Part shown: positions 42,301-51,029 of the stretch, piece after piece
Layout: every line of letters begins with the position of its first letter
Position numbering within the stretch: the first letter of the stretch is position 1
Origin: an uncultured Sunxiuqinia sp.
Lineage (GTDB): Bacteria; Bacteroidota; Bacteroidia; Bacteroidales; Prolixibacteraceae
Assembly: GCF_963678245.1 (NCBI RefSeq)
Contig: NZ_OY782768.1
Coordinates: 42,739-106,738, forward strand
Reading direction: 5' to 3'
Length of the DNA: 64,000 nucleotides
Notes under the pieces: model-generated
Seen by the model: only the letters and a program-made list of their open reading frames with translations
What the model was told of the DNA's origin: nothing
Databases searched by the model: none
Program-made: the position numbers and the translations under genes

Positions 42301-45300
42301 AATACTGGAGTCGAAAACCAAAGCAACATGGGTCCATTCATTGGCACTAATTGTTTTTTTCACAGCCTCACCGCCAAAAGTATAAGTACTTCCCGATCTC
42401 TCCCAAATATGAACATAGATTTCACCACCCTCAATATAGATTGATATCCCGTTTACTGTTCCTCCCTCTTCATAAATTACCTGCCTGCTGCTTACATCAC
42501 TAGCTTTGAACCACAAAGCAATCGTTCTTTGAGTTTGAACACCCGTATTAATTAAGTTACTATTCTGAATTCTGACAGAACTACTCCCGTTAAAATACAT
42601 GGATGAATCAGCCATCTCAATACTCAGTGGAATCGATTCACCTTTACAGATCGTTGCATCATTGCTAGCGGAGTACAAAGTAGCATGACCGTCATAAATA
42701 ACAATTGGATCAGGCCATCTTTCAGTACAATCAGACGCATCTCTGATTAGAACAGTATATGATCCTGGTGAAATCCCTGTAAAAATATTACTCGTTTGGT
42801 AATTAGCTCCACCATCAATACTATACTCAATTTGTCCACTACCTGTAGCCGAAATGGTAATTGTGGCATCATTATCCCCCGCACATGTGATTGGGGTATA
42901 CGATACGTCGCTGATGCTACATTCCGATTGAACATTAACAACCATATCACATTCTGCCATATTTCCCGAATTATCCGTCACCGTCCAATGAACAGTTGTG
43001 TTTCCCAAGGGATAGATATCGCTGGCATCATCCGTGTTATTATAGTCGTTCACAATGCTTGCAACCTGACAATTATCGCTAACCGCTGGTTGATCAATCT
43101 GAATTGGATTATCAGTTGATGAAGCTGTAATATTCCCGGGGCATGTTATCGTTGGGGCAATGTTATCACCAACTTCGTTTCCAATATTAATAGAGGGAGG
43201 AGTAGCAGAATAGGTTGCATGATAATAATTGGACGCAGGGATTATTGAGAAAATTCCTGAGCCTGCGGGACGCCATTCCATCGTTACGCGAGCATCTCCA
43301 CCGTTTTCATAAAAGTCCAATCGAAAAGGAATTATGTCTCTTGCAAAACTATAGTTATAGTATTGATCCGTACCGTAAGATCGAAGCACCCATGAGCCAA
43401 GCGTATAACTTCCATCTAGGTATGCGCGCACTCCATCATCCGAACCTGTTTGAAAATCAAAATCGGTACCTGAACCATCCGGTTTTTTCAACCAACCTGT
43501 CCAACGCAAAACCACACGGTCGCTTTGTGAAAAGCCACACAAATCAATATTTCCATTGCCCCAATCATAATCTATAGAGGTGTCACTATCTCCACAAATT
43601 GATTGAGGAGTAACTTCTGATGAATCTGTTATATCTGGGTTACTTCCACCCGGGTAGGTAAAATATTCCAATAATAATCCTTGGTTCATCGTAGTTGAAA
43701 TATTGCTCAAACTACTTGATGATAAATTACCATAAAACATGTAGATATAATTATATCCGGACGAAACAGCAGGAATTTTAACCCAAACAGATGCAGATGA
43801 TGAAGCTGTATAATCTTCAATCCAGTAATCAAGCAATGTTCCATCTTCCAAAGAAAAACGTAAATCAGAAAAGTCAGCATTCATCTTACTGTCGTAAGGA
43901 ATCGTCAACTCCACCTGATAGCTCAACAAAGGTACTGAAGACGAAATGGTTATCGGCCTATAACTGCAATACCCATCAACATGTGTTGGAGTGGGTGGAT
44001 TACCTTCGGAATTAAACGTAACAGTAACGTCAAAATTACAATCAGCGGTATTACCCTCTCCATCAGTCGACGTATATGTGACTGTTGTTGTGCCGACGGG
44101 AAATGAATCTCCGGGGTCATAATCTGAAGTTAGCGCTGCTGAACAATTATCCGTTGCTGAGGGAGCCGTCCAGCTAACAACAACAGGGTTGCCATCGGTT
44201 GAAACTGCAGTAATATTATCAGGACAGGTAATTGTTGGCGGCAAGTTATCAACAACAGTTGCCGTAGAATTACATGTTGATGAATTTCCGCTTTCGTCGG
44301 TTACTGTTAACGTAACGGTATTATCACCAATATTGGCACAAGTAAATGAGCTAATATCAAGGCTTAGTGCTAAATTGCCCGAAGTTGTGCAATTATCATT
44401 GCTCCCGTTGTTAACTTGAGCAGGGGTGATAGATACATTGCCTGATGCATCCAGATTCACTGTTATGTCCTGACAAACGGCAGTTGGATCAGTTGTGTCG
44501 CTATAATTAATAGTCCAACTACCATTACTCGCACAACCCATCGAAGAATTTGAAACATAAACAGCATAAGTTCCGGGCTCGACTCCTGACAAATCTTGGG
44601 TAGTAGCAGTAAAACTTGCGTCTCCCGACTTGGTCCATGAATAGGAATAATCATCCTGCCAAGTGGGCGAACCTGAAAAAGAACCATCGTTTCCTGTCGG
44701 CTGCGATGACAAAATTGTCCCCAATCCTTCATAAAAATTATATCCGGCCATCAATCCGGACTCTATCCCTTGGTAATGGTAATATCCAGACGCCATTGAT
44801 GCAATTTCGCCACCATCTAATGCCCTGTTCCAGAACCCCACTTTAGTCATTTGTCCTGGGAAATTCCCCCCGGATGGATCCCAAACCCCAGCTCCAATTT
44901 TGGAAGAGTAGTTGGTATCTGATCCATAATTACCAGTCGAATTACCCCCTGTGGCAACGCTAGTCCCATCAATATAAAGGATAATCGTACTTCCATTACC
45001 AACTACAGCTACGTGGTGCCATGCATTATCAGAAGGATACACGTTTGTTGAGACACTTCCTCCTGATGCAGTCCAACAATCTAGCGTGCTTGAGTTACTA
45101 AATCCAAACTCGATGGCATCGTTTTGCCCAAACAAGCTGATGCGGGAACCAATCGTCGATAAATCTACTTTAATCCATCCTTCTAAAGTAAATTGGGATA
45201 GGTTTGACATTAACATGTTGCCTAAGTCAATATAATCGGGATCATTAAACTGGATAGGATAAGGAACAGTTAAGTCAATTGTTCCATTTGTGGAGTTCTG

Positions 45301-47646
45301 ACATTCAACAGTATTCGCGACTGCAAGCAAGGGAATAGAAATCCCGGCAGAGGTCAGCGAATAATTGGTATTCAAAATCTGAACACAAGTTGGTATAGAG
45401 GCATCCCGAATTTGAACGTTGTACGTCCCTGCCGAAAGGCCTGTAAAACTATTTGACGATTGCCAACTACCACCTCCATCAATTGAATATCCATAATTTC
45501 CACTTCCACCCGAAGCCCCTGACAAAGTAATACTTCCATCTGAACTCACGCAAGTTGGAGAAGTCTGACTAATTGAAGCATTGAGTACCGTTGGTTCTGT
45601 AATGCTCACAGTGATATCCGACGCAGCCCCATTTCCATCGGTCACACTCACGGCGTAATCACCAGCTTGCAAACCTGTTGCTATATCTTCGGTTTGTGAT
45701 GAATTCAAATTAGACCGAACCTCTACACCGGATGAATTCTTCCATACATAATCATAAGGGCTTGTGCCATTACCGACCGAAACAGTTGCTGCGCCATCGG
45801 AACCACCATTGCAGGTTACATTTTGCTGGGAGGTAATAGAAAATGTTAAGGAAGAAGATAAAGTAAATGAAATAATAATTCCGCCATCGGCACCAGATCC
45901 TCCTGTATAATTGCCATTTGAGTTGCCTTTAGCTGCTCCAGATCCTCCTCCACCGAATGAATCCCCGTCCTGTCCATAATTAGTTGCTTGAACACCAACA
46001 CCGCCATCCCCGCCATTTTCATTAGCCCCCAAGCCTGTCGTCATACCAGAAGCATCTCCTCCGTTTCCTGCACTTCCTGCACCACCTCCACCTGCTCCTG
46101 AGTTCGCATTATTCCCATTTCCACCATTTCCGCCATTTCCCCCGTCAAATATGGTATTACCAACAGAATTTAAAGATGATCCACCAGCAGCACCAATATT
46201 AGAATTAGTTTCGGCTCCTTTACCTCCTTCGGCTACAACAGAATTCGAATTAAAAGAAGTAGTTCCACCATTAGTCCCATTAGTCCCTCCACTACCGACA
46301 ATAAAGTTATAAGTATCTCCCGGTGTTACATTTAAAATACTTGAAGCGTAAGCACCTCCACCGCCTCCACCGCCTCCAGTATTTTTACTGGTTATAGTAG
46401 CACCACCTCCACCGGCACCCCAAACTTCCACAGTGATTGACGTTACACCATCAGGAACGGTAAATGTTCCTGAACTATAAAAAATACCACCATGAAGATC
46501 TAGATAGTCCTCTGCCGGCGAGCTATCGACTGTCCACTCGGCATAGCTTTTGATTTGGCAGGTATTGCAGATTTCTTGAGGGAAGCAACCAGCCTGACAA
46601 TTGGCTTGGCTACTGGTTTCATCCAAAAACTGAAACACATAAAATCCACCATCATTGTTAATTGTTGTCCCCCCACCGCTAGAGACAAAGTCGCCTGCTA
46701 CAACGAGATCGGAATTCACTGAATTAATGGTAATATTACCATCTTTTATTAAATCCCCATCTATTGCTAAAATGCTTGTATTGTTAAGCGTGATATCTGA
46801 TGTACTTACTCCACCATTCACATCAATAACTCCACCATTCACTACGATGGAATTACCAATCGCTAAATCCTGTCCTGAAAAAAAGGTACTCCCATTGTTT
46901 ACCTCTAAACTTGTAGCAGAGCTATTACCATCAACATAAAGGGTTCCATTATTGAGCTTAATTGAGCTAGCAACTTGCAAATCTCCACCAATAGTCAGAC
47001 TGGAATTATTATTGACTTCTACTTTTCCATTGGTTGATGTCATATTTCCACCGATTGTTATTGCTCCATTATTAAGGATAATATCCCCATCCACAGTTAC
47101 ATTTTCCCCAATCATAATAGTATTCGCGCTACTATTATTCAGACCTCCGGTTGTGCTGGTAAAACTACCATCCACCTGAAGGAAATATCCACTATCCATT
47201 GGAAAACTGCCAATCGAGTATATAAAATCGCCACCAACCTGAACAGAAAGCGTCGACCAAACACTGAATGCCCCACCAGACACACTAAAATCTCCGGTAA
47301 CGATCAAATCAATATTTCCTGAGATAGTCCCAGAAGTCCAATTTAAATCTCCCGAATACGTAACTTCATCCCCCGAATTAATCCTAACATCGTCTCCAGA
47401 TACAGGAACGCCACTTCCTCCCCAGGTCGCTGGATCATTCCAATCTCCACTTTGTACAGAGGAATAGCTAGCCGAAAAGCCTGCTAAAGGGAAAAACACT
47501 AGTATTACAAAAAAGAAAAAAAGAAAAGTAGTTTTAAATTGTGGTAGTCTGCAAGAAGAACTCTGTCCCAAACTGGAGTCTCCTGAAAAGAAAAAAGATC
47601 TAGTTAGAAAAAAGAATAAACGATATCTATTTTGCGGGTTTATCAT
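39355..47646 (-). CDS. Giant multidomain surface adhesin
   Basis: About 2763 aa with an unusually long signal region (about 38 residues before the hydrophobic FLFFFFVILVFFPLAGFSA). Approximate domains: N-terminal SGDWNDPATWGG start and beta-helix-like repeats 56-336; glycine-rich region 405-590; SprB repeats 609-765; LamG-like 802-982; HYR 1050-1180; DUF2341 1222-1320; PA14-like 1320-1480; HYR 1485-1575; SprB 1580-1650; LamG-like 1676-1880; SprB 1980-2050; HYR-like tandem 2230-2425; terminal module 2505-2763 ending VPNTSEITTD. The start was set at the ATG at 47646 because GAGG lies five bases upstream; the frame extends to 47709. It lacks a recognised T9SS C-terminal domain. Carbohydrate or surface adhesion is inferred from its domains. 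Confidence 0.88.
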   Translation of the reverse strand: MINPQNRYRLFFFLTRSFFFSGDSSLGQSSSCRLPQFKTTFLFFFFVILVFFPLAGFSASYSSVQSGDWNDPATWGGSGVPVSGDDVRINSGDEVTYSGDLNWTSGTISGNIDLIVTGDFSVSGGAFSVWSTLSVQVGGDFIYSIGSFPMDSGYFLQVDGSFTSTTGGLNNSSANTIMIGENVTVDGDIILNNGAITIGGNMTSTNGKVEVNNNSSLTIGGDLQVASSIKLNNGTLYVDGNSSATSLEVNNGSTFFSGQDLAIGNSIVVNGGVIDVNGGVSTSDITLNNTSILAIDGDLIKDGNITINSVNSDLVVAGDFVSSGGGTTINNDGGFYVFQFLDETSSQANCQAGCFPQEICNTCQIKSYAEWTVDSSPAEDYLDLHGGIFYSSGTFTVPDGVTSITVEVWGAGGGGATITSKNTGGGGGGGGAYASSILNVTPGDTYNFIVGSGGTNGTNGGTTSFNSNSVVAEGGKGAETNSNIGAAGGSSLNSVGNTIFDGGNGGNGGNGNNANSGAGGGGAGSAGNGGDASGMTTGLGANENGGDGGVGVQATNYGQDGDSFGGGGSGAAKGNSNGNYTGGSGADGGIIISFTLSSSLTFSITSQQNVTCNGGSDGAATVSVGNGTSPYDYVWKNSSGVEVRSNLNSSQTEDIATGLQAGDYAVSVTDGNGAASDITVSITEPTVLNASISQTSPTCVSSDGSITLSGASGGSGNYGYSIDGGGSWQSSNSFTGLSAGTYNVQIRDASIPTCVQILNTNYSLTSAGISIPLLAVANTVECQNSTNGTIDLTVPYPIQFNDPDYIDLGNMLMSNLSQFTLEGWIKVDLSTIGSRISLFGQNDAIEFGFSNSSTLDCWTASGGSVSTNVYPSDNAWHHVAVVGNGSTIILYIDGTSVATGGNSTGNYGSDTNYSSKIGAGVWDPSGGNFPGQMTKVGFWNRALDGGEIASMASGYYHYQGIESGLMAGYNFYEGLGTILSSQPTGNDGSFSGSPTWQDDYSYSWTKSGDASFTATTQDLSGVEPGTYAVYVSNSSMGCASNGSWTINYSDTTDPTAVCQDITVNLDASGNVSITPAQVNNGSNDNCTTSGNLALSLDISSFTCANIGDNTVTLTVTDESGNSSTCNSTATVVDNLPPTITCPDNITAVSTDGNPVVVSWTAPSATDNCSAALTSDYDPGDSFPVGTTTVTYTSTDGEGNTADCNFDVTVTFNSEGNPPTPTHVDGYCSYRPITISSSVPLLSYQVELTIPYDSKMNADFSDLRFSLEDGTLLDYWIEDYTASSSASVWVKIPAVSSGYNYIYMFYGNLSSSSLSNISTTMNQGLLLEYFTYPGGSNPDITDSSEVTPQSICGDSDTSIDYDWGNGNIDLCGFSQSDRVVLRWTGWLKKPDGSGTDFDFQTGSDDGVRAYLDGSYTLGSWVLRSYGTDQYYNYSFARDIIPFRLDFYENGGDARVTMEWRPAGSGIFSIIPASNYYHATYSATPPSINIGNEVGDNIAPTITCPGNITASSTDNPIQIDQPAVSDNCQVASIVNDYNNTDDASDIYPLGNTTVHWTVTDNSGNMAECDMVVNVQSECSISDVSYTPITCAGDNDATITISATGSGQIEYSIDGGANYQTSNIFTGISPGSYTVLIRDASDCTERWPDPIVIYDGHATLYSASNDATICKGESIPLSIEMADSSMYFNGSSSVRIQNSNLINTGVQTQRTIALWFKASDVSSRQVIYEEGGTVNGISIYIEGGEIYVHIWERSGSTYTFGGEAVKKTISANEWTHVALVFDSSITSTSGEDNFKGYLNGDLFGGVYDSKGDNGLSNHSGDINIGRTGGGLVYAVDQNGSNSFFYTGYIDEFKLWNRPLTEEDIRSEMYNINDGSGSGSDLIVYYNFNDDIGNTVSDEAGSNNGTINGEATHESDTPFTPMVTWSPTTDLLPTTGPSVTATPTATTTYTYTLTVPNNGCQTIGTITVTVSDTQIDETLTNISCDGLADGAIDINVSGGTEPYSFEWSTMDGSGLISTDEDQSELGVGTYNVIVTDANSCVANGSYSIAQPPVYSVIVSNQTNPSTCGGNDGAIELSLSNVPDGVYDITYDAGAFTGVSVSGELATINNLPAGIYNNLRLSVGPCVTTDDPDVVLTDPPTPDLTDLSFAFSGGTDVCLNATATIDVTSSSLADGTYTVTYDLSAPNESTDETATLVFSSGSGSFTTTALANTGTTSLSITTVESNECSVAASASVDIPVDITPPVIATCPADASATCVENIETGAISYEDFSLIGTVSDNCTSGTNLTVEFSDVTDKKDETNNCEVKRTYTITDEAGNFQTCTQTFTITDSTPPVIQDCPNDIIDFADSNCEKVMSITAPGSFTDGCGFGDLTVYHEYTINTITVNGTGDLVDVAFPKGTTVVSWSFEDECGNIGTCETEVTINDVTEPTASTPANQDLDAAGGCSVLIPDYSSLLTDLSDNCDPSPSITQEPIIGTEVFADTDIKLVFTDASGNQDSVIFTAVLTSLAPLTISGMTYDGGLSGTGAVGSGQKPFITSTHTYVVDATEPNPENYTYTWLVLDESGTDVTPTISFNNTEQTSGDILFEEASVASGNIYTIRVIKEQISGNCSAVFEFDVEVQETNFNSGVSPLGDSCQDGGTGTTTVVFWDIDFTGGVEPYAFDFTVSDGTNGCTGSVSNLYTSDAQSINTSESCDGTYVVSATKTSGEPAVQVAFIITNQAGIDKDFNLTIDSATDNFSITKQTTNTDENDDVTLWGVPNTSEITTD

Positions 47647-47852
47647 TCGCCTCAATTTTTTTACCTCTGTTGTCACCTCTGAATGACACTCACCCAATTC
47701 TCGCATCATTCTATCATTCAGTAAATTCCCATCTCACAAATCCGCTGACAAATATAATATTTTAAAATTCAATAATGCTTCTAAATTACCGAACGCGCAA
47801 CTTCAGTTCTCAAAAAGGGCATCACACCGAATCAAAAGGGCGATCAACAAGC

Positions 47853-48608
47853 TTACAGCCGGTTATGTAGTAATTTATCAAGCAATTCTTCTTTGTATTT
47901 TGGAGAGACCCGCAACTGCGATTTATCAGCCAATTCCACCATTCCACCATCGGTTTTTAAATATCGATTAACATATTTCAAATTGACCAAATGCGAACGA
48001 TGTATACGACAGAATCCGTGTGGCACAAGCAATTGATCAAACTCCAACAGTGTACGACTGATTAATACCGAAGTCTCATTTTGGTAAAATACCCGCGTAT
48101 AGTTACGCTCGCCCTCGCAACGAATAATATTATTTACTTTGATAATGGCAAATCCATTCATTTCGGGCAGAGCGATCGTCACATGCGAACTATCTTCCTT
48201 CTTCTCAATACTTTGTTTCAATACCTCAACACGATGTTTTTCACTAAGCACCGGGATTTCACTAATCCGCTGAATAGTTGCTTTGACATTCTCAACTAAA
48301 ACGGGCTTTAAAATATAGTCAAAGGCAGAATATTTGAATGCAGTGATTGCATAATCACTGTATGAAGTCGTAAAAACCAATTTAAAATCTACAGTCGGAA
48401 GCTTTTCTATCAAATCAAATCCAGTTCCATCTGGCATCTCAATGTCCAGAAAAACCAAATCGGGATCTTCCTTGACAATCAAATCGACGCCACTTTCGAC
48501 AGAATCTGCCTCTCCAACAACTTCAATATCAGAGAAATGCTGATCAAGTATTCGAAATAAGACTCGTCGGGCTAACTGATCATCATCAATAATTACAGCT
48601 CTATACAT
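47853..48608 (-). CDS. LytTR-family response regulator
   Basis: A 251-aa two-domain regulator. The receiver (1-125) has acidic IIDDDQLARR, phospho-acceptor Asp55 in VFLDIEMPDG and the switch Lys in DYILKPV. The LytTR DNA-binding domain (about 150-250) has IKVNNIIRCEGERNYTRVFY, CRIHRSHLVNLKYVNRY and LRVSPKYKEELL. It lies just upstream of, and co-directional with, the adhesin genes and probably controls them. No histidine kinase gene is in the window. Position suggests it may be first in the operon or have its own transcript. Confidence 0.93.
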   Translation of the reverse strand: MYRAVIIDDDQLARRVLFRILDQHFSDIEVVGEADSVESGVDLIVKEDPDLVFLDIEMPDGTGFDLIEKLPTVDFKLVFTTSYSDYAITAFKYSAFDYILKPVLVENVKATIQRISEIPVLSEKHRVEVLKQSIEKKEDSSHVTIALPEMNGFAIIKVNNIIRCEGERNYTRVFYQNETSVLISRTLLEFDQLLVPHGFCRIHRSHLVNLKYVNRYLKTDGGMVELADKSQLRVSPKYKEELLDKLLHNRL

Positions 48609-48743
48609 GCTATCGTATTAAAAATCACCTAAAACTAATAAAAAATAGAAACTTAACAGAAGTTTCCCTTAGATTACTTTTTAACAAAAAAAATACGCTT
48701 CAATAATCTTTACTGATTTTTACTTGTTACTCTGTTTATATCT

Positions 48744-48751
48744 TATTTTTG
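48744..48751 (+). promoter_or_regulatory. Probable -7 element of tsaB
   Basis: TATTTTTG matches TAnnTTTG; a TTG at 48724-48726 lies 17 nt upstream. The tsaB ATG is 18 nt downstream, giving a short leader. Confidence 0.5.
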
Positions 48752-48769
48752 CAGCTAAATATCAAGATA

Positions 48770-49483
48770 ATGACTCGAATACTGAACTTGGAATCATCGA
48801 CTGAAGTTTGCAGCGTATCGATTGCTGAAAATGGACAAATGATCGACTATATTGAAAGTCACGAAGGACAAAACCATGCCCAAAAGTTAAGCGTTTTTAC
48901 CGATGAGCTATTGCGACGAAACCAGCTTGCCTATCGCCAACTTAATGCCATTTCAGTCAGCAAAGGTCCGGGCTCCTATACGGGTCTTCGGATCGGAGTA
49001 TCACTTGCCAAAGGACTATGCTATGCCAACCAGATACCACTAATTGCAGTAAGTCCTCTACAGTCAATGAGTCATCATGTCAGTTCAAACCTCAAAAAAT
49101 ACAAACTCAACGAAGCTGACAATCTGCTTTTTTGCCCGATGATTGATGCCCGCCGCATGGAAGTTTACACGGCACTATACAATCAAGTAAATCAACCGAT
49201 TGAATCCGTCTCAGCTACAATCATAGATCGTGAATCGTTCCATTATTTATTGGAAAAACATCCCATCGTTTTTTTTGGAAACGGTTCATCCAAATGCCAA
49301 TCGACAATTGATCATCCCAATGCCATATTTATTGATAACATAAAAACTTCGGCACAGTTTATGTGTTCTTTGTCTCAAGAAGCATATGAAAATAATAATT
49401 TTGTGGATGTTGCCTACTTCGAGCCTTTTTACCTGAAAGACTTCATTGCAGGCAAACCCAAAAAGAACATCTTGAAACAATGA
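48770..49483 (+). CDS. tsaB: tRNA threonylcarbamoyladenosine biosynthesis protein TsaB
   Basis: A 237-aa protein of the ASKHA fold that pairs with TsaD in t6A37 tRNA modification. Characteristic residues: ILNLESSTEVCSVSI, SHEGQNHAQKLSVF, ISVSKGPGSYTGLRIGVS and AKGLCYANQIPLIAVSPLQS. The ATG at 48770 was chosen over a TTG seven codons upstream, which would lie within the promoter. It reads in the direction of the DUF3108 and efp genes. Confidence 0.93.
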   Translation: MTRILNLESSTEVCSVSIAENGQMIDYIESHEGQNHAQKLSVFTDELLRRNQLAYRQLNAISVSKGPGSYTGLRIGVSLAKGLCYANQIPLIAVSPLQSMSHHVSSNLKKYKLNEADNLLFCPMIDARRMEVYTALYNQVNQPIESVSATIIDRESFHYLLEKHPIVFFGNGSSKCQSTIDHPNAIFIDNIKTSAQFMCSLSQEAYENNNFVDVAYFEPFYLKDFIAGKPKKNILKQ

Positions 49484-49582
49484 AACGAACATGAATTTTA
49501 ATCTATGATATTTCACAAACAAGAAAGATTAAACTTCATCGAGAGTTCCATACGTTACAATTAAATAATAAAATCAAAACGG

Positions 49583-50314
49583 ATGAAACTAAAATTGATA
49601 TTTATTTTTTTAGCCGCCTGGATTTCTACATCGGCCCAACCTAAGGAAGAATTGAAATACCACATGAGGTACGGTTTTTTCCGGGGAGGTGAAGCAACCT
49701 TGAGTGTTGAAGATACGACCTACGAGGGGAAAGAAGCTATTCATTTGCTACTCGACGGTAATACAGTGGGGGTTACCGATTTGCTGTTTAAAGTGCACGA
49801 CGTTTATGAAAGCTTTGTTGATCCGAAAACCTATCAACCATACATGGCAATCCGAAATATTCAGGAAGGCGATTACAAGTGGTACAACGAAGCCTATTTC
49901 TTTCCAGAGAAAGACTCTCTGCACTCTTTAAAATCCGGGGCACACGAAGTTCCCCCGACTACAATCGACTTTGTCACCTCATTTTATTACATGAGAAACA
50001 CTCCTTATCTGGATGATTTTGACGGTGGCGAAGAGTTTTCAATACCTGTTTTTCATGCCGATAAGTTTTTCTGGATGCGTGTAAAATACCTCGGAAAAAC
50101 AAAAATAAAATCTTCTTTAGGTGAAAAACAATGCCATATTATTCAACCTCGAATCGACAAAGGAAAAGTGTTAAACAGCAACAGCGGACTAAAGTTCTAC
50201 ATAACCAACGACAAAGCACGAATACCGGTGCTATTAGAATTTGACTTAAAAGTTGGTTCGTTAAAATGTGAATTAGATTCGTATAAAATTAATGGCACTG
50301 AGCAGATTGAATAA
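49583..50314 (+). CDS. DUF3108 domain-containing exported protein
   Basis: A 243-aa protein with a short signal peptide (to STSAQ). The family core runs [54 protein letters not shown] and [17 protein letters not shown], as expected of a periplasmic beta-sandwich. The function is unknown. About 100 nt separate it from both neighbours. Confidence 0.85.
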   Translation: MKLKLIFIFLAAWISTSAQPKEELKYHMRYGFFRGGEATLSVEDTTYEGKEAIHLLLDGNTVGVTDLLFKVHDVYESFVDPKTYQPYMAIRNIQEGDYKWYNEAYFFPEKDSLHSLKSGAHEVPPTTIDFVTSFYYMRNTPYLDDFDGGEEFSIPVFHADKFFWMRVKYLGKTKIKSSLGEKQCHIIQPRIDKGKVLNSNSGLKFYITNDKARIPVLLEFDLKVGSLKCELDSYKINGTEQIE

Positions 50315-50369
50315 CACCCGAATACAATTGGATTACATCAGAAATTACCGTTTTTAAGAAGAAATTAAC

Positions 50370-50377
50370 TACTTTTG
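50370..50377 (+). promoter_or_regulatory. Probable -7 element of efp
   Basis: TACTTTTG matches TAnnTTTG and lies 35 nt before the efp ATG. No clear -33 TTG is seen at the right distance. Confidence 0.45.
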
Positions 50378-50412
50378 CACAAAATTTTTGTAATTCACTA
50401 TATATCAAAGAT

Positions 50413-50982
50413 ATGGCAAGTACTTCAGATTTTAGAAACGGATTGACAATTGAATACAATGGTCAGATTTTCACCATTGTGCAGTTTCAACATGTTAAGC
50501 CAGGAAAAGGTGCGGCATTTGTGCGCACAAAGTTGAAGAATGTAAAAACTGGTAAAGTCATTGAAAATACGTTCAATGCAGGTGTTAAAGTTGATGTTGT
50601 TCGGGTTGAAAGAAGACCCTATCAATATTTATACAAAGACGACATGGGATTCAACTTCATGCACACCGAAACGTTCGAGCAAATTTCATTGGACCCGAAC
50701 CTGATCGAAAATTCTGATTTGATGAAAGAAGGACAAATAATCGAAGTCAATTTCCAAACAGAAATTGAAACTCCTCTTACCGCCGAACTGCCAGCTTCTG
50801 TTGAACTAGAGGTTACTCAGACGATTCCAGGTGAAAAAGGAAATACTGCAAGCTCAACAGCTTTAAAACCGGCAACAGTGGAAACCGGAGCGGAAATTAT
50901 GGTTCCACTTTTCATCAACGAAAACGACGTAATTAAAATTGACACTCGCGAACGCAGTTACAGCGAACGTGTAAAGAAATAA
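50413..50982 (+). CDS. efp: Translation elongation factor P
   Basis: A 189-aa three-domain EF-P that rescues ribosomes stalled at polyproline. The KOW-like N-domain carries the modified-lysine loop [12 protein letters not shown] (Lys near residue 35). Two OB domains follow, ending [16 protein letters not shown], the family signature. The length is normal. A strong terminator follows at 51006-51027. Confidence 0.97.
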   Translation: MASTSDFRNGLTIEYNGQIFTIVQFQHVKPGKGAAFVRTKLKNVKTGKVIENTFNAGVKVDVVRVERRPYQYLYKDDMGFNFMHTETFEQISLDPNLIENSDLMKEGQIIEVNFQTEIETPLTAELPASVELEVTQTIPGEKGNTASSTALKPATVETGAEIMVPLFINENDVIKIDTRERSYSERVKK

Positions 50983-51005
50983 AATAGATTTGTATTTAAT
51001 ACTGT

Positions 51006-51027
51006 AAAGCCCGGGAGTCCGGGCTTT
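51006..51027 (+). terminator. Terminator of efp, possibly also of the polysaccharide operon
   Basis: AAAGCCCGG (51006-51014), loop GAGT, CCGGGCTTT (51019-51027), followed by T's to 51031. It lies 24 nt after efp. The convergent minus-strand gene ends at 51030, so the hairpin may serve both directions. Confidence 0.9.
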
Positions 51028-51029
51028 TT

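Noticed and set aside
43215..43577. Plus-strand ORF of 120 codons inside the adhesin gene
   Set aside because: Antisense shadow of a continuous multidomain coding frame; its composition is not protein-like.
45950..46440. Glycine-rich segment as a separate repeat element or CRISPR-like array
   Set aside because: The GGN/GGA codon repeats stay in frame inside the adhesin and the spacing is irregular; no spacer-repeat pattern is present.
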